Numbered from the stretch's first letter, positions 44,352 to 53,872 are shown. The stretch: 64,000 nt of DNA from Phreatobacter aquaticus (GCF_005160265.1 NZ_CP039865.1:2690828-2754827); one strand, 5' to 3'. The notes: a model not told the origin generated them from the sequence alone. A program made the numbers and translations.

Positions 44352-46478
44352 ATGTCCGACAAGCCGAACACCGCCTCCGCCCTGGACCCGAATGTGGCCC
44401 CGCTGCCGGAGGCGTCCCGGAACAGGAGAGAGACCTCCGTCCACAATGTGACGCTTGTCGACGACTATGCCTGGCTGCGCGCCGAGAACTGGCAGGAGGC
44501 GCTGCGCGACCCGACACATCTCCCCGTTGACATCCGCGCCTATCTCGAAGCCGAGAACGCCTATGCCGACCAGGTGCTGGCGCCGGCCAAGCCGCTGATG
44601 GCCGAGATGTTCCAGGAGATGAAGGGGCGCATCAAGGAGGATGACTCCTCCGTGCCGACCCCTGACGGTGCCTTCGCCTATTACGAGCGTTACCGCGAGG
44701 GCGGCCAGCACCCTCTCGTCTGCCGCAAGCCCCGCGATACCGAGGCGCCTGAGCAGATCATGCTCGACGGCGATGCGCTGGCCGAGGGCAAGCCGTTCTT
44801 CGACCTCGGCGGTGCCGTCCATTCCCCCGACCATCGCCTGCTCGCCTGGAGCTTTGACGACAAGGGTTCGGAATTCTTCTCCATCCGCATCCGCGATCTC
44901 TCAACAGGTAAGGATCTGCCCGACGTGATCGAGGCGACCGGCGGCGGCGCGGTCTGGTCGTCGGATTCATCCGCGGTGCTCTATATCCGCCTCGACGACA
45001 ACCACCGTCCCTTGAAGATCTACCGCCATGTGCTGGGAACGCCGGCAGAGGCCGACACGCTGATCTTCGAGGAGCCGGACACCACCATCTTCGTCGGCAT
45101 CGGTGAGACGACGGCGGGCGGCCTTGCCTTCATCTCGGGCGCGCAATCGGATTCCACCGAAATCCGCAGCCTCGACCTCACCGACCCCTCAGCCACGCCG
45201 CGGCTCATCCTGCCGCGCAATGGCGAGGTGAAAGTCGATCCCGACTATCATCCGACATTTGGCGGGAAGCCGACCCTGTTCCTGCGCACCAATGACGAGG
45301 CCGAGGACTATCGCATCGTCACAGCCCCGCTCGACAACCCCGACCGCGCGGCCTGGACCGACCTCGTGCCCCACCGGCCCGGCGTGCTGATCATTGCCAT
45401 GCATGTGCTCAAGCGCTGGCTGATCCGGCTGGAGCGCGAGAATGCCCTGCCGCGCATCGTCATTCGCGAGCTTTCGACAGGGGCCGAGCACGCCATCGCC
45501 TTCGACGAGGAGGCCTATTCGCTGGGCGTCCAGCCCGGCTACGAGTTCGACACCGACACGCTGCGCTTCGTCTATTCCTCGATGACGACGCCGAACGAGA
45601 CCTGGGACTACGATATGGCGAGCCGCACGCGCACGCTCCGAAAGCGCCAGGAGGTGCCGTCCGGCCACAACGCAGCCGATTACGTGACCCGCCGCCTGCT
45701 GGCGCCCGCAGCCGACGGCGAGCTGGTGCCGGTCTCGCTGGTCTATCGGAAGGACACGCCGCTCGACGGCTCGGCGCCGCTCCTCCTCTACGGCTATGGC
45801 TCCTACGGCGCCTCCATGCCGGCCTCGTTTTCGACGGCGAGGCTGTCGCTGACCGATCGCGGCTTCATCTACGCCATCGCCCATATCCGCGGCGGCATGG
45901 AGAAGGGCTATCGCTGGTACCGGACGGGCAAGCGCGAGTTCAAGGCGAACACATTCGCAGACTTCATCGCTTCCGCCGAACACCTGATATCAAAGGGCTA
46001 TACCAAGGCTGGCCGCATCGCCGCCCATGGCGGCTCGGCCGGCGGCATGCTGATGGGCGCGATTGCCAATATGCGGCCGGAGCTTTGGGGCGGCATCGTG
46101 GCCGAAGTGCCCTTCGTCGACGTGGTCAACACCATGCTGGACGAGACCCTGCCGCTCACCCCGCCGGAATGGCTGGAATGGGGCAATCCGATCGCCGACC
46201 CCGAGGCTTTCCGCCGGATGCTGAGCTATTCGCCCTATGACAATGTGCGGGCGCAGAGCTATCCGCCGATCCTGGCGGTGGCCGGCGTGTCAGACCCGCG
46301 CGTCACCTATTGGGAGCCGGCCAAATGGGTGGCGAAGCTGAGGGCCACGAAGACCGACGGCAACCCGCTTCTGCTGGTGACCAACATGGATGCCGGGCAT
46401 GGGGGAGCTGCCGGGCGGTTTGATAGGTTGCACGAGGTGGCCAGGAGTTACGCGTTCGCGGTGAAGGTGGTGGGGTAG
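44352..46478 (+). CDS. ptrB: Oligopeptidase B (prolyl oligopeptidase family S9A)
   Basis: This 708-residue serine peptidase cleaves short peptides after basic residues in the cytoplasm or periplasm. The N-terminal half is a beta-propeller (SPDHRLLAWSFDDKGSEFFSI, GAVWSSDSSAVLYIRLDDNHRP). The C-terminal alpha/beta hydrolase has the nucleophile in AAHGGSAGGMLMG (Ser near 561), the acid in GVSDPRVTYWEPAKWVAK (Asp near 647), and the base in NMDAGHGGAAGR (His near 683). GMEKGYRWYRTGKREFKANTF and PYDNVRAQSYPPIL are strong S9A/PtrB marks. Length is typical. The gene is alone. Confidence 0.94.
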   Translation: MSDKPNTASALDPNVAPLPEASRNRRETSVHNVTLVDDYAWLRAENWQEALRDPTHLPVDIRAYLEAENAYADQVLAPAKPLMAEMFQEMKGRIKEDDSSVPTPDGAFAYYERYREGGQHPLVCRKPRDTEAPEQIMLDGDALAEGKPFFDLGGAVHSPDHRLLAWSFDDKGSEFFSIRIRDLSTGKDLPDVIEATGGGAVWSSDSSAVLYIRLDDNHRPLKIYRHVLGTPAEADTLIFEEPDTTIFVGIGETTAGGLAFISGAQSDSTEIRSLDLTDPSATPRLILPRNGEVKVDPDYHPTFGGKPTLFLRTNDEAEDYRIVTAPLDNPDRAAWTDLVPHRPGVLIIAMHVLKRWLIRLERENALPRIVIRELSTGAEHAIAFDEEAYSLGVQPGYEFDTDTLRFVYSSMTTPNETWDYDMASRTRTLRKRQEVPSGHNAADYVTRRLLAPAADGELVPVSLVYRKDTPLDGSAPLLLYGYGSYGASMPASFSTARLSLTDRGFIYAIAHIRGGMEKGYRWYRTGKREFKANTFADFIASAEHLISKGYTKAGRIAAHGGSAGGMLMGAIANMRPELWGGIVAEVPFVDVVNTMLDETLPLTPPEWLEWGNPIADPEAFRRMLSYSPYDNVRAQSYPPILAVAGVSDPRVTYWEPAKWVAKLRATKTDGNPLLLVTNMDAGHGGAAGRFDRLHEVARSYAFAVKVVG

Positions 46479-46573
46479 GGGATCATCCCCCATCCCTCCG
46501 CCTTGCCCCGCACCCCCGCTTCCCGCTAGGTGACACCCCCTTCTCCCTCCACCCGTCACCTGGCCTTGCTCCC

Positions 46574-47854
46574 ATGTCCCAGCCTCTCGTGATCATTGCC
46601 GGCGGCGGCATCGGCGGGCTTGCGACCGCGCTGACGCTCCACCAGATCGGCGTGGATTGCCTTGTGGTGGAATCGTCCGCCGAGATGCGGCCGCTCGGCG
46701 TCGGCATCAACCTGCAGCCCAATGCCGTCCGCGAGCTCGGCGATCTCGGCATCACCGAACCCATGCTCGATGAGGTCGGCGTGCCTGCGCGGGAATGGGC
46801 GCTGGTCGGGCTCAATGGCCGCGACATCTATTCCGAGCCGCGTGGCCGGCTCGCCGGCTATCACTGGCCGCAATATGCGGTCCATCGCGGCCGGTTCCAC
46901 ATGCTCCTGTTCGCCGAAGTGGTGAAGCGGCTGGGGCCGGGCGCGGTCCGCCTCGGCGCGCGCGTCACCTCCTATCGCCGCGAGAGCGATGGCACGGTCA
47001 CCGCCCTCATCGAACAGGCCGGCACCGTCACCGAGCAACGCGCCAGCCTGCTGATCGGCGCCGACGGCATCCATTCCGCCGTGCGCGCGCAGATGCACCC
47101 CGAGCAGCCGCCGATCCACTGGGGCGGGGCGCTGATGTGGCGCGGCACGACGCTGGCGAAACCCATCCGCTCCGGCGCCTCCTTCGTCGGGCTCGGCACC
47201 CACCGCCACCGCGTCGTCTTCTATCCGATCTCCCATCCCGATCCGGCCACGGGCCTCGCCGAGATCAACTGGATCGCCGAGGTGACCGTCGATGCGGCCG
47301 AGGGCTGGACCCAGCGCGGCTGGTTCCGCGAGGTCGGCCTGGACGACGTGCTGCCCCATTTCACCGGCTGGACCTGGGATTGGCTCGACGTGCCCGCCAT
47401 GATCCAGGGCGCGTCGGGCGCCTATGAAAACCCGATGATCGACCGCGATCCCGTGCCGACCTGGGTCGATGGCCCGGTGGCGCTCTTGGGCGATGCGGCG
47501 CACGCCATGTATCCGACCGGCTCCAATGGCGCGAGCCAGGCGGTGATCGATGCCCGGGTGCTCGGCGCGCACATGCTGCGCCACGGCGTCACGCCGGCGG
47601 CGCTGGCCGATTATGATTCAGCGCTCTGCGGCCCGGTCTCGCAGCTCATCCTGCGCAATCGCGGCGCCGGCCCCTTCGGCCTGCTCAATCTGGTGGACGA
47701 GCGCTGCGGCGGCACCTTCGACGATATCGACGCCGTGGTGCCGGCCGCCGAGCGCACCGCCTTCATGGCGGGCTACAAGGCCGCCGCCGGCTTTGCCATC
47801 GACCAGCTGAACGCCGCCCCGCCCACCATTGCGGCCGGTGCGCGCGTCAGCTGA
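46574..47854 (+). CDS. FAD-dependent aromatic-ring monooxygenase
   Basis: This 426-residue group A flavoprotein monooxygenase hydroxylates an aromatic or related ring using NAD(P)H and O2. The Rossmann start is IIAGGGIGGLATALTLHQIG (residues 7-26). The second FAD motif is GDAAHAMYPTGSNGASQAVIDARVL near 308-332. A DG-type motif is seen in LIGADGIHSAVR. It resembles salicylate or 6-hydroxynicotinate-type hydroxylases; the substrate is unknown. It is not in an operon, with a convergent MerR gene ten bases downstream. Confidence 0.86.
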   Translation: MSQPLVIIAGGGIGGLATALTLHQIGVDCLVVESSAEMRPLGVGINLQPNAVRELGDLGITEPMLDEVGVPAREWALVGLNGRDIYSEPRGRLAGYHWPQYAVHRGRFHMLLFAEVVKRLGPGAVRLGARVTSYRRESDGTVTALIEQAGTVTEQRASLLIGADGIHSAVRAQMHPEQPPIHWGGALMWRGTTLAKPIRSGASFVGLGTHRHRVVFYPISHPDPATGLAEINWIAEVTVDAAEGWTQRGWFREVGLDDVLPHFTGWTWDWLDVPAMIQGASGAYENPMIDRDPVPTWVDGPVALLGDAAHAMYPTGSNGASQAVIDARVLGAHMLRHGVTPAALADYDSALCGPVSQLILRNRGAGPFGLLNLVDERCGGTFDDIDAVVPAAERTAFMAGYKAAAGFAIDQLNAAPPTIAAGARVS

Positions 47855-47864
47855 GGCCGTCGCC

Positions 47865-48770
47865 TCACTCGGTGAACTGGATCTTCAGGCGGCGGTTGAA
47901 CTCGGCAAAGTCATGCACCAGCGTCACTGTGGGCGGCAGGGCGATGCCGCCCAGCGCCGCCGGGCTCGCACCCAGCCAGACCGGGATTGAGTCGGGAAGG
48001 GCGGCCATGAGTTCGCCCAGCCGTTCGGCAAACTGATCGCGCGCGCTGCCGAAGACGAAGCTCAGCACCAGAAGGCGGGCCCCGGCCGACACCGTGCTGG
48101 CGGCCAGATCGTCGGCTGGCATGTTGGCGCCGAAATAGATCACCTTGTGACCGGCCGCCGCCGCGAGATAGGCGCCGGCCAGCAGGCCGAGCTCATGCAG
48201 CTCCTCGGTGAGGGTCGCAAAGGCGATCGGTTCGCGCCGTCCGGCAGGGGCAAGCCCGGCAATGGCACCGGTGATCGCCTCGCGGGCGCGCGCAGACAGC
48301 CGATGTTCCATGCCAACGCCGATCACGCCCTCCGACCAGCGCCGGCCGATATGGCGCATGCTGCGGGAATAGAGGTCGACGGCAGCATTGGCGGGCAGTG
48401 AGAGGAAGGCAAAGCGGAGATATTGCCCGAAGGCCTCGGGGTCGCGCTCGTCGACCGCCCGTTCCAGCTGCAACACCAGCGGGTTCTCGAGCTGCTGCTG
48501 GTCCGGCCGCACCGGCGACGCTCGCAAGGCACGCAGCTCGTCGAGCGAAAGCCCCGCCAGTTCGGGCAGGCGGAAGCCGGCATCCGCCAGCTCCTTCACC
48601 ACCATCAGCCGCTCGACATCGTCCTGGGAATAGAGTCGGTGGCCTCCCGCGGAACGTGCGGGTGCAACCAAACCATAGCGTGTCTCCCAGCTGCGCAGGG
48701 TGGAGGCATGCACGCCGGTTGCCTTGGAAAGGCCTGACATGTTGATTGTGCCACGAGAGGTGCTAGTCAT
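47865..48770 (-). CDS. MerR regulator with C-terminal cobalamin-binding domain (CarH/LitR-like)
   Basis: This 301-residue regulator has an N-terminal MerR winged helix (GLSKATGVHASTLRSWETRYGLVAPARSAGGHRLYSQDDVERL, about 13-55), then a four-helix B12-cap and a Rossmann cobalamin domain. The CarH signature residues are all present: Trp145-x9-Glu155-His156 (adenosyl pocket), Glu190-x-His192-x2-Gly195 (lower axial histidine), then x41 to Ser237-x-Val239. The last family Gly-Gly is Gly-Ala here. The residue after Trp145 is Ser, not the His that ligates cobalt after illumination in Thermus CarH. CarH uses adenosylcobalamin to sense light and repress genes. It is divergent from a chemoreceptor and has no carotenoid genes beside it. 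Confidence 0.87.
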   Translation of the reverse strand: MTSTSRGTINMSGLSKATGVHASTLRSWETRYGLVAPARSAGGHRLYSQDDVERLMVVKELADAGFRLPELAGLSLDELRALRASPVRPDQQQLENPLVLQLERAVDERDPEAFGQYLRFAFLSLPANAAVDLYSRSMRHIGRRWSEGVIGVGMEHRLSARAREAITGAIAGLAPAGRREPIAFATLTEELHELGLLAGAYLAAAAGHKVIYFGANMPADDLAASTVSAGARLLVLSFVFGSARDQFAERLGELMAALPDSIPVWLGASPAALGGIALPPTVTLVHDFAEFNRRLKIQFTE

Positions 48771-48796
48771 CCTGCGTCCCCTATGTGCCCATCAGA

Positions 48797-48826
48797 TATG
48801 CAATGCTATCAAGCACTCTATGCATA
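48797..48826. promoter_or_regulatory. TATGCA direct repeats in the regulator/chemoreceptor divergent promoter
   Basis: TATGCA occurs at 48797-48802 and 48819-48824, the second extended to the palindrome TATGCATA. The two are 22 bases apart, i.e. two helical turns, on the same face. They lie 27-56 bases from the CarH-like start, where its promoter should be. This fits a tetramer-type operator, but the motif is short. Confidence 0.35.
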
Positions 48827-49050
48827 AAGCGTGAATTGGATAGAGGGTGCGCGATAGAAATCTACGCAAAAGCTGCGCAACAGGACAAATTGAGACAAAT
48901 TTTCCGAAGGGCTTACGCGATTACCGAACGTCAACAGGACGTAACGGAATGTATCAGCGTCATTTTACACATTCTTTAGGTGGGCAATTCAGTTTTTGGG
49001 CACCGAGTTGTGTGCACCGCACATATAGGTTGTACCGAAGAGCCCTGACC

Positions 49051-50532
49051 ATGCCGCTGTTCTCCATGACCAACGATACCAAGGCCAAGCTCGATGCGAT
49101 CGAGCGTTCGCAGGCCGTGATCGAATTCAAGCTCGACGGCACGATCGTCACAGCCAACGAGAATTTCCTCAACGCGCTCGGCTACCGGCTGGAAGAGATC
49201 AAGGGCAAGCATCACTCGATGTTCGTCGACCAGAAGGACCGCGACAGCGCGGACTATCGCCAGTTCTGGGACAATCTGCGCGCCGGCAAGTTCCAGATGG
49301 CCGAGTACAAGCGCATCGCCAAGGGTGGCAAGGAGATCTGGATCCAGGCCTCCTACAATCCGATGCTCGACCGCCGCGGCCGGGTCTTCGGTGTCGTCAA
49401 GTTCGCGACCGACACGACCGCGCAGAAGCTCCACAACGCCGACATCCAGGGTCAGCTTGCCGCCATCCACAAGGCGCAGGCGGTCATCGAATTCGATCTG
49501 ACCGGCAAGATCATCACCGCCAACGAGAATTTCCTGTCGACGCTGGGCTATCGCCTGGAGGAGATCGCCGGCCAGCACCATTCGATGTTCGTGTCGCCGG
49601 CCGACAAGCAGAGCCCGGCCTACCGGGAGTTCTGGGCGGCGCTCGCCCGCGGTGATTTCCAGGCGGCCCAGTACAAGCGCATCGGCAAGGGCGGCAAGGA
49701 AGTCTGGATCCAGGCATCCTACAATCCGATCTTCGACATGAACGGCAAGCCGTTCAAGGTGGTGAAATTCGCCACCGACATCACCGCCCAGGTCGAGGAG
49801 CAGGCCCGTCGCGCTGGAATCCAGCGCGAGATCGACCAGGATCTCGGCGGCATTGCCGAATCCGTGTCGAGCGCCACCCATGAGGCGACCGAAGCGGCCG
49901 CTGCCTCCACCCAGACCTCCGGCAACGTCCAGGCTGTCGCCGCCGGTGCCGAGGAATTGGCAGCCTCCGTCGGCGAGATCAGCCGCCAGGTGGCCCATGC
50001 CCGTGAGATCTCGTCGGGCGCGGTCGAGCAGGCGACCCGCACCAGCGAGATCGTCTCCGGCCTGTCGTCGGCCGCGGCCCGCATCGGTGATGTGGTGCAG
50101 CTGATCAACAACATCGCCGCGCAGACCAATCTCCTGGCGCTGAACGCGACGATCGAGGCCGCCCGCGCCGGCGAAGCCGGCAAGGGCTTCGCAGTGGTGG
50201 CCTCCGAGGTGAAGAGCCTCGCCACCCAGACCTCGAAGGCCACTGAGGAGATCGGCGCCCAGATCGCCTCGGTGCAGACCTCCACCCAGAACGCTGTCGG
50301 CGCCATTGGCGACATCTCCGCGACGATCTCGACGATCTCGGAGATCTCCACGGCCATCGCCACGGCGGTTGAGGAACAGTCGGCGGTGACCGCCGAAATG
50401 TCGTCCAACATGCGCGTTGCCGCCGAGGGTGTCGGCGCCATCTCCAACAGCATGAACCTGATCGCCCGCTCGACCGCCGATATCGACCGCGCCACCAATC
50501 AGGTGCGCGAAGCCTCCCGCAAGCTTGCGTGA
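49051..50532 (+). CDS. Cytoplasmic PAS-PAS methyl-accepting chemotaxis protein (BdlA-like)
   Basis: This 493-residue soluble chemoreceptor has no transmembrane helix. Two nearly identical PAS domains occupy about 15-130 and 137-252; each has [29 protein letters not shown] and ends [17 protein letters not shown] with a PAC segment. They must derive from recent internal duplication. The signalling coiled coil follows, with the tip [27 protein letters not shown]. The architecture equals BdlA of Pseudomonas aeruginosa, a dispersal sensor. A small gene overlaps its stop by four bases. The ATG at 49051 is chosen; frame upstream lacks domains. Confidence 0.9.
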   Translation: MPLFSMTNDTKAKLDAIERSQAVIEFKLDGTIVTANENFLNALGYRLEEIKGKHHSMFVDQKDRDSADYRQFWDNLRAGKFQMAEYKRIAKGGKEIWIQASYNPMLDRRGRVFGVVKFATDTTAQKLHNADIQGQLAAIHKAQAVIEFDLTGKIITANENFLSTLGYRLEEIAGQHHSMFVSPADKQSPAYREFWAALARGDFQAAQYKRIGKGGKEVWIQASYNPIFDMNGKPFKVVKFATDITAQVEEQARRAGIQREIDQDLGGIAESVSSATHEATEAAAASTQTSGNVQAVAAGAEELAASVGEISRQVAHAREISSGAVEQATRTSEIVSGLSSAAARIGDVVQLINNIAAQTNLLALNATIEAARAGEAGKGFAVVASEVKSLATQTSKATEEIGAQIASVQTSTQNAVGAIGDISATISTISEISTAIATAVEEQSAVTAEMSSNMRVAAEGVGAISNSMNLIARSTADIDRATNQVREASRKLA

Positions 50533-50789
50533 GCTTGGGCGACGTTCTGCCTTTCGCTGGTGTCGGCTCTATCTCCGGCACCAGCGATCACCAGGTGCTC
50601 GCCGATTTCACCCGCATCTTCGACGGCTTGCGCGTGGCGACCAAGCATCTTGACGCGACCCAGTTGAGCGAGCTCGATCGCGCCGACATTCTCGTCGCCC
50701 TGGCACGGGCAAGCCTGGCGGTTCTGGACGCGAACAGGCTGTTCGTCGCCCAGATGGGAAGGCCGCCCTGCGGCGACGGCGCACCCTGA
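50529..50789 (+). CDS. Small protein coupled to the PAS-PAS chemoreceptor
   Basis: This 86-residue frame starts at GTG 50529, overlapping the chemoreceptor stop as GTGA, which suggests coupled translation. The product is helical ([56 protein letters not shown]), with no membrane segment. It could be a chemoreceptor accessory such as an adaptor, but no family is recognised. Codon use looks like the neighbours. Confidence 0.5.
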   Translation: MSLGDVLPFAGVGSISGTSDHQVLADFTRIFDGLRVATKHLDATQLSELDRADILVALARASLAVLDANRLFVAQMGRPPCGDGAP

Positions 50790-50878
50790 CATCTCTGGCG
50801 CCGGGCCTGTCGGGCCACTAGGGTGCGACCGAAGATTGGCCTGCCCTGACAGGCTCTCCCGGCAGTGCCCTTGACCCC

Positions 50879-52525
50879 ATGGCCTATTCCGTCGCGCTCG
50901 TCCTCTTCGCCGGCATTGCCTGGTTCGAGCGCGACCGCTGGCACCTGGCCTTCAGTGCCGCCGGCATCATGCTGGCAGCGGCCTTTCTCTCGCTGGTCAC
51001 CGACGACCTCCAGCGCGCCATGCTGCTCGCGGTGATTGCCGCATCGGTCATCGGCCTCGTCTCGCACGCCAAATTCACCCATAGCGGCTTCAAGCTGACG
51101 GCGGCCGATGTGCCGCTCCTGTTCGCCGGCACCGTGCCCTTCATCATCCAGCAATATCCGGTGATGGCGGCAACGCTGCTGACGGCGACCGCCGCCGCGC
51201 TGGTCGCCATCGGGCTGACGATCGCCCATGTTGGCGGGGATCCGGCCTCGCTGTCGGCACGGCTTGGCGTTCTGGTCCTGGCGCTCGGCTGCAGCGTGCT
51301 GGCCTTCCGCCTCGGCGGCGGGCGGGCCGCGTTCCGGCGGACTGTCGCCACCGGCAACTGCTTCGTCTCCAGCTTCCTCGCCTCCCTGGTCGAATTGCGC
51401 CTCACGCCCGGCGCGCGCGGCCTGAGCATGATCGATGTCGCGGCAAGCCCGCTGCCGCTCGCGCCCGCCCGGCCGCCGCTCGGCGATATCCGGCCGGATA
51501 TTCTGATGATCCAGCATGAATCGGTTTTCGACCCGAGACTCTATGGACTGCCGGTCGATCAGCAGGTGGCGGATTTTCTGGCGCCCTCCGGCAGCCTGCA
51601 TGGCGGGCTGAATGTCGACATTTTCGGCGGCGGGTCCTGGCAGTCGGAATTCTCGGTGATGACCGGGCTCTCCAGCGCCAGTTTCGGCGCCGATGCCTAT
51701 TTCCTGTTCCGCAAGGGGCAAGGGCGCTTCCGCCACACCTTGCCGTTGACACTGGACGCGCTCGGCTACCGCACGGCGCTGCTGTCGAGCTGCCGGCGCG
51801 GCTTTCTCGACTACGAGGCCTTCTATCGCTCCATCGGAATGGCGGAGCGCATCTTCAGCGACGACCTGGCTCCGCCCTTCGATCTCGCCCGTTTCGAGGT
51901 GACCAATGCCGACGGTCCGTTCCTCGATGCGGTCGCCGATGTGATGGCGCGGGGGATCGCGGAGGATGCCGCGCCGCGCTTTCTCTATGCCCTGACCAAT
52001 TTCAACCATGGCCCGCACACGCGCAGCCTCGCCCTGTCCGATGTCGCGCGCGATGCCCGTGCCTTCGCGCTGCGGGCGCTGCCCGACCCGCAATATGGCG
52101 AATATTACGCCCGCCTCGCCGAGACCGCCGCCGCCTGGGCCAAGGCCCGGAGCGAGCTTCTGGCGCGCTTGGGCGACCGTCCGATGCTGGTCGTCCATTA
52201 CGGCGATCACCAGCCGGTGCTGACGCGCCGGATCGAGAAGGGGCTCGGCCTTGCCGCCGATCCCCGGCGCACATTCCGCACCTTCTACGCCATCGAGCGG
52301 CTGAACATGGCGCCAGTCGCACCGGTTGCCCAGGGAGGCGAACTCGACATCGCCTTTCTCGGCACCAGGGCGCTGATCGAGGCGGGGCTGCCGCTCGATC
52401 CGGTCTTCGCCACCCGCGCCGGTCTCATGGCGGAATGCGGAAGCGGCTATTTCGCCGCGCAGTCCGAGCGCAAGCGGCGTTTCCACCGAACTCTGGTCGA
52501 GACCGGCGCCATCACGCTCGGTTGA
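50879..52525 (+). CDS. LtaS/OpgB-type membrane phosphotransferase (sulfatase superfamily)
   Basis: This 548-residue inner-membrane enzyme has four or five N-terminal transmembrane helices in the first 145 residues and a periplasmic alkaline-phosphatase-fold domain from about 205. The metal-binding motif is ILMIQHESVFDP (Glu214), and the nucleophile position is in FGGGSWQSEFSVMTGLSS (Ser253, where many relatives have Thr). YGDHQP near 440 binds the second metal. It most likely transfers phosphoglycerol or phosphoethanolamine to a cell-surface glucan or lipid. There are no adjacent opg genes. ATG 50879. Confidence 0.84.
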   Translation: MAYSVALVLFAGIAWFERDRWHLAFSAAGIMLAAAFLSLVTDDLQRAMLLAVIAASVIGLVSHAKFTHSGFKLTAADVPLLFAGTVPFIIQQYPVMAATLLTATAAALVAIGLTIAHVGGDPASLSARLGVLVLALGCSVLAFRLGGGRAAFRRTVATGNCFVSSFLASLVELRLTPGARGLSMIDVAASPLPLAPARPPLGDIRPDILMIQHESVFDPRLYGLPVDQQVADFLAPSGSLHGGLNVDIFGGGSWQSEFSVMTGLSSASFGADAYFLFRKGQGRFRHTLPLTLDALGYRTALLSSCRRGFLDYEAFYRSIGMAERIFSDDLAPPFDLARFEVTNADGPFLDAVADVMARGIAEDAAPRFLYALTNFNHGPHTRSLALSDVARDARAFALRALPDPQYGEYYARLAETAAAWAKARSELLARLGDRPMLVVHYGDHQPVLTRRIEKGLGLAADPRRTFRTFYAIERLNMAPVAPVAQGGELDIAFLGTRALIEAGLPLDPVFATRAGLMAECGSGYFAAQSERKRRFHRTLVETGAITLG

Positions 52526-52618
52526 CGCGATCGCATCGAGGCTCAGCGTTTGGCCCCACGTGCAATCGCGGCCGCTTTCGCTTAGAAGCGCTCCAGTTCA
52601 TCTCGACCGGAGCCTTCC

Positions 52619-53866
52619 ATGACAGTCGCCAATGGCCGCGCGCTTCTCGCCATCCCCGGCCCGACCAATATTCCGGACCGCGTGCTGCAGGCGATGATCC
52701 GTCCCGCCGAGGAAATCTATTCCGGCGCCATGGTGGGCCTCACCGACAGCCTGCTGTCGGACCTGCAGAAAGTATTCCGCACCCGCGCCCGCACCTACAT
52801 CTACGCCGCCAACGGCCATGGCGGCTGGGAGGCCGCGATCTCCAACGTGCTGTCGCGCGGCGACAAGATCCTGGTTCTGGCCTCTGGCCGCTTCGCCATC
52901 GGTTGGGGCGACATGGCCCGCTTCATGGGCGCCGATGTCGAGATCCTTGAGGGCTCGTGGCGCGCGTCCGTCGATCCGGCGGCTGTCGAGGAGCGCCTGC
53001 GCCGCGACACAAAGCATGAGATCAAGGCCGTGATCATGGTCCAGATCGACACGGCATCCGGCGTGCTGAACGACGTGCAGGCTGTGCGCAAGGCGATCGA
53101 TGCGGCGGGCCACCCCGCGCTCTACATGGTCGACGGCGTCGCCTCGCTTGCCTGCATGCCCTACGAGATGGACGCCTGGGGCGTCGACGTCACCATGTCG
53201 GCCGCACAGAAGGGCCTGATGACCCCGCCCGGCCTCGCCTTCGTCGCCGCCAACGACAAGGCGCACAAGGCGCACCAGACCGCCAACATGAAGACGCTCT
53301 ACTGGGACTGGACGGCGCGCCAGGGTGAGCAGCATTACATGAAATATTGCGGCACCCCGCCCGAGCACCTCCTGTTCGCGCTCCGCGCCGCCCTCGACAT
53401 GATCCTGGAGGAGGGGCTGGAGGCTGTCTGGAAGCGCCACCAGCTGCTGGCCGAGGCAACCCATGCCGCCGTGTCGAAATGGTCCGAGGGCCAGGTCCTG
53501 TCGATGAACGTGCTCGAAGGCGCCCAGCGCGCGCCCTCGGTCACCCCGGTTCTGGTTCAGGGCGTCAGCCCCGAGATCATCGCGGACTATGCCCAAAAGA
53601 TCTGCGGCGTGACGCTGGGATCGGGCATCGGCGAGCTCTCCGGCAAGGCCTTCCGCATCGCCCATATGGGCCATGTCAACGCGCCCATGGTGATCGGCAC
53701 GCTTTCGGCCATCGAGATGGCGCTGGCCGCCAACAATATTCCCCATGGCGCGGGCGGCGTGGCGGCTGCGATCGCCCATCTCGCCCACAAGACCTCGGTC
53801 CATGGCGGTGAGCATGCCGAAACGCCGCGGCTCGGCGTCGGTGCGCCGGAAATCGCGCCGGTCTGA
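52619..53866 (+). CDS. PucG-type class V aminotransferase (serine/alanine/ureidoglycine-glyoxylate)
   Basis: This 415-residue PLP enzyme transfers an amino group to glyoxylate. IPGPTNIPDRVLQAMIRPAEEIYSG, YMVDGVASLACMPYEMDAWG and SAAQKGLMTPPGLAFVAAND (PLP lysine near 198) match the class V alanine-glyoxylate group. The C-terminal region (LGSGIGELSGKAFRIAHMGHVN) has the usual binding histidine and arginine. It is paralogous to the gene at 1-840, but its substrate set may differ, since this form is close to the (S)-ureidoglycine enzyme as well. The start 52619 is followed by MTVANGRALLAIPGPT. It is convergent with a DMT transporter, with a hairpin between. Confidence 0.88.
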   Translation: MTVANGRALLAIPGPTNIPDRVLQAMIRPAEEIYSGAMVGLTDSLLSDLQKVFRTRARTYIYAANGHGGWEAAISNVLSRGDKILVLASGRFAIGWGDMARFMGADVEILEGSWRASVDPAAVEERLRRDTKHEIKAVIMVQIDTASGVLNDVQAVRKAIDAAGHPALYMVDGVASLACMPYEMDAWGVDVTMSAAQKGLMTPPGLAFVAANDKAHKAHQTANMKTLYWDWTARQGEQHYMKYCGTPPEHLLFALRAALDMILEEGLEAVWKRHQLLAEATHAAVSKWSEGQVLSMNVLEGAQRAPSVTPVLVQGVSPEIIADYAQKICGVTLGSGIGELSGKAFRIAHMGHVNAPMVIGTLSAIEMALAANNIPHGAGGVAAAIAHLAHKTSVHGGEHAETPRLGVGAPEIAPV

Positions 53867-53872
53867 ACTCTC

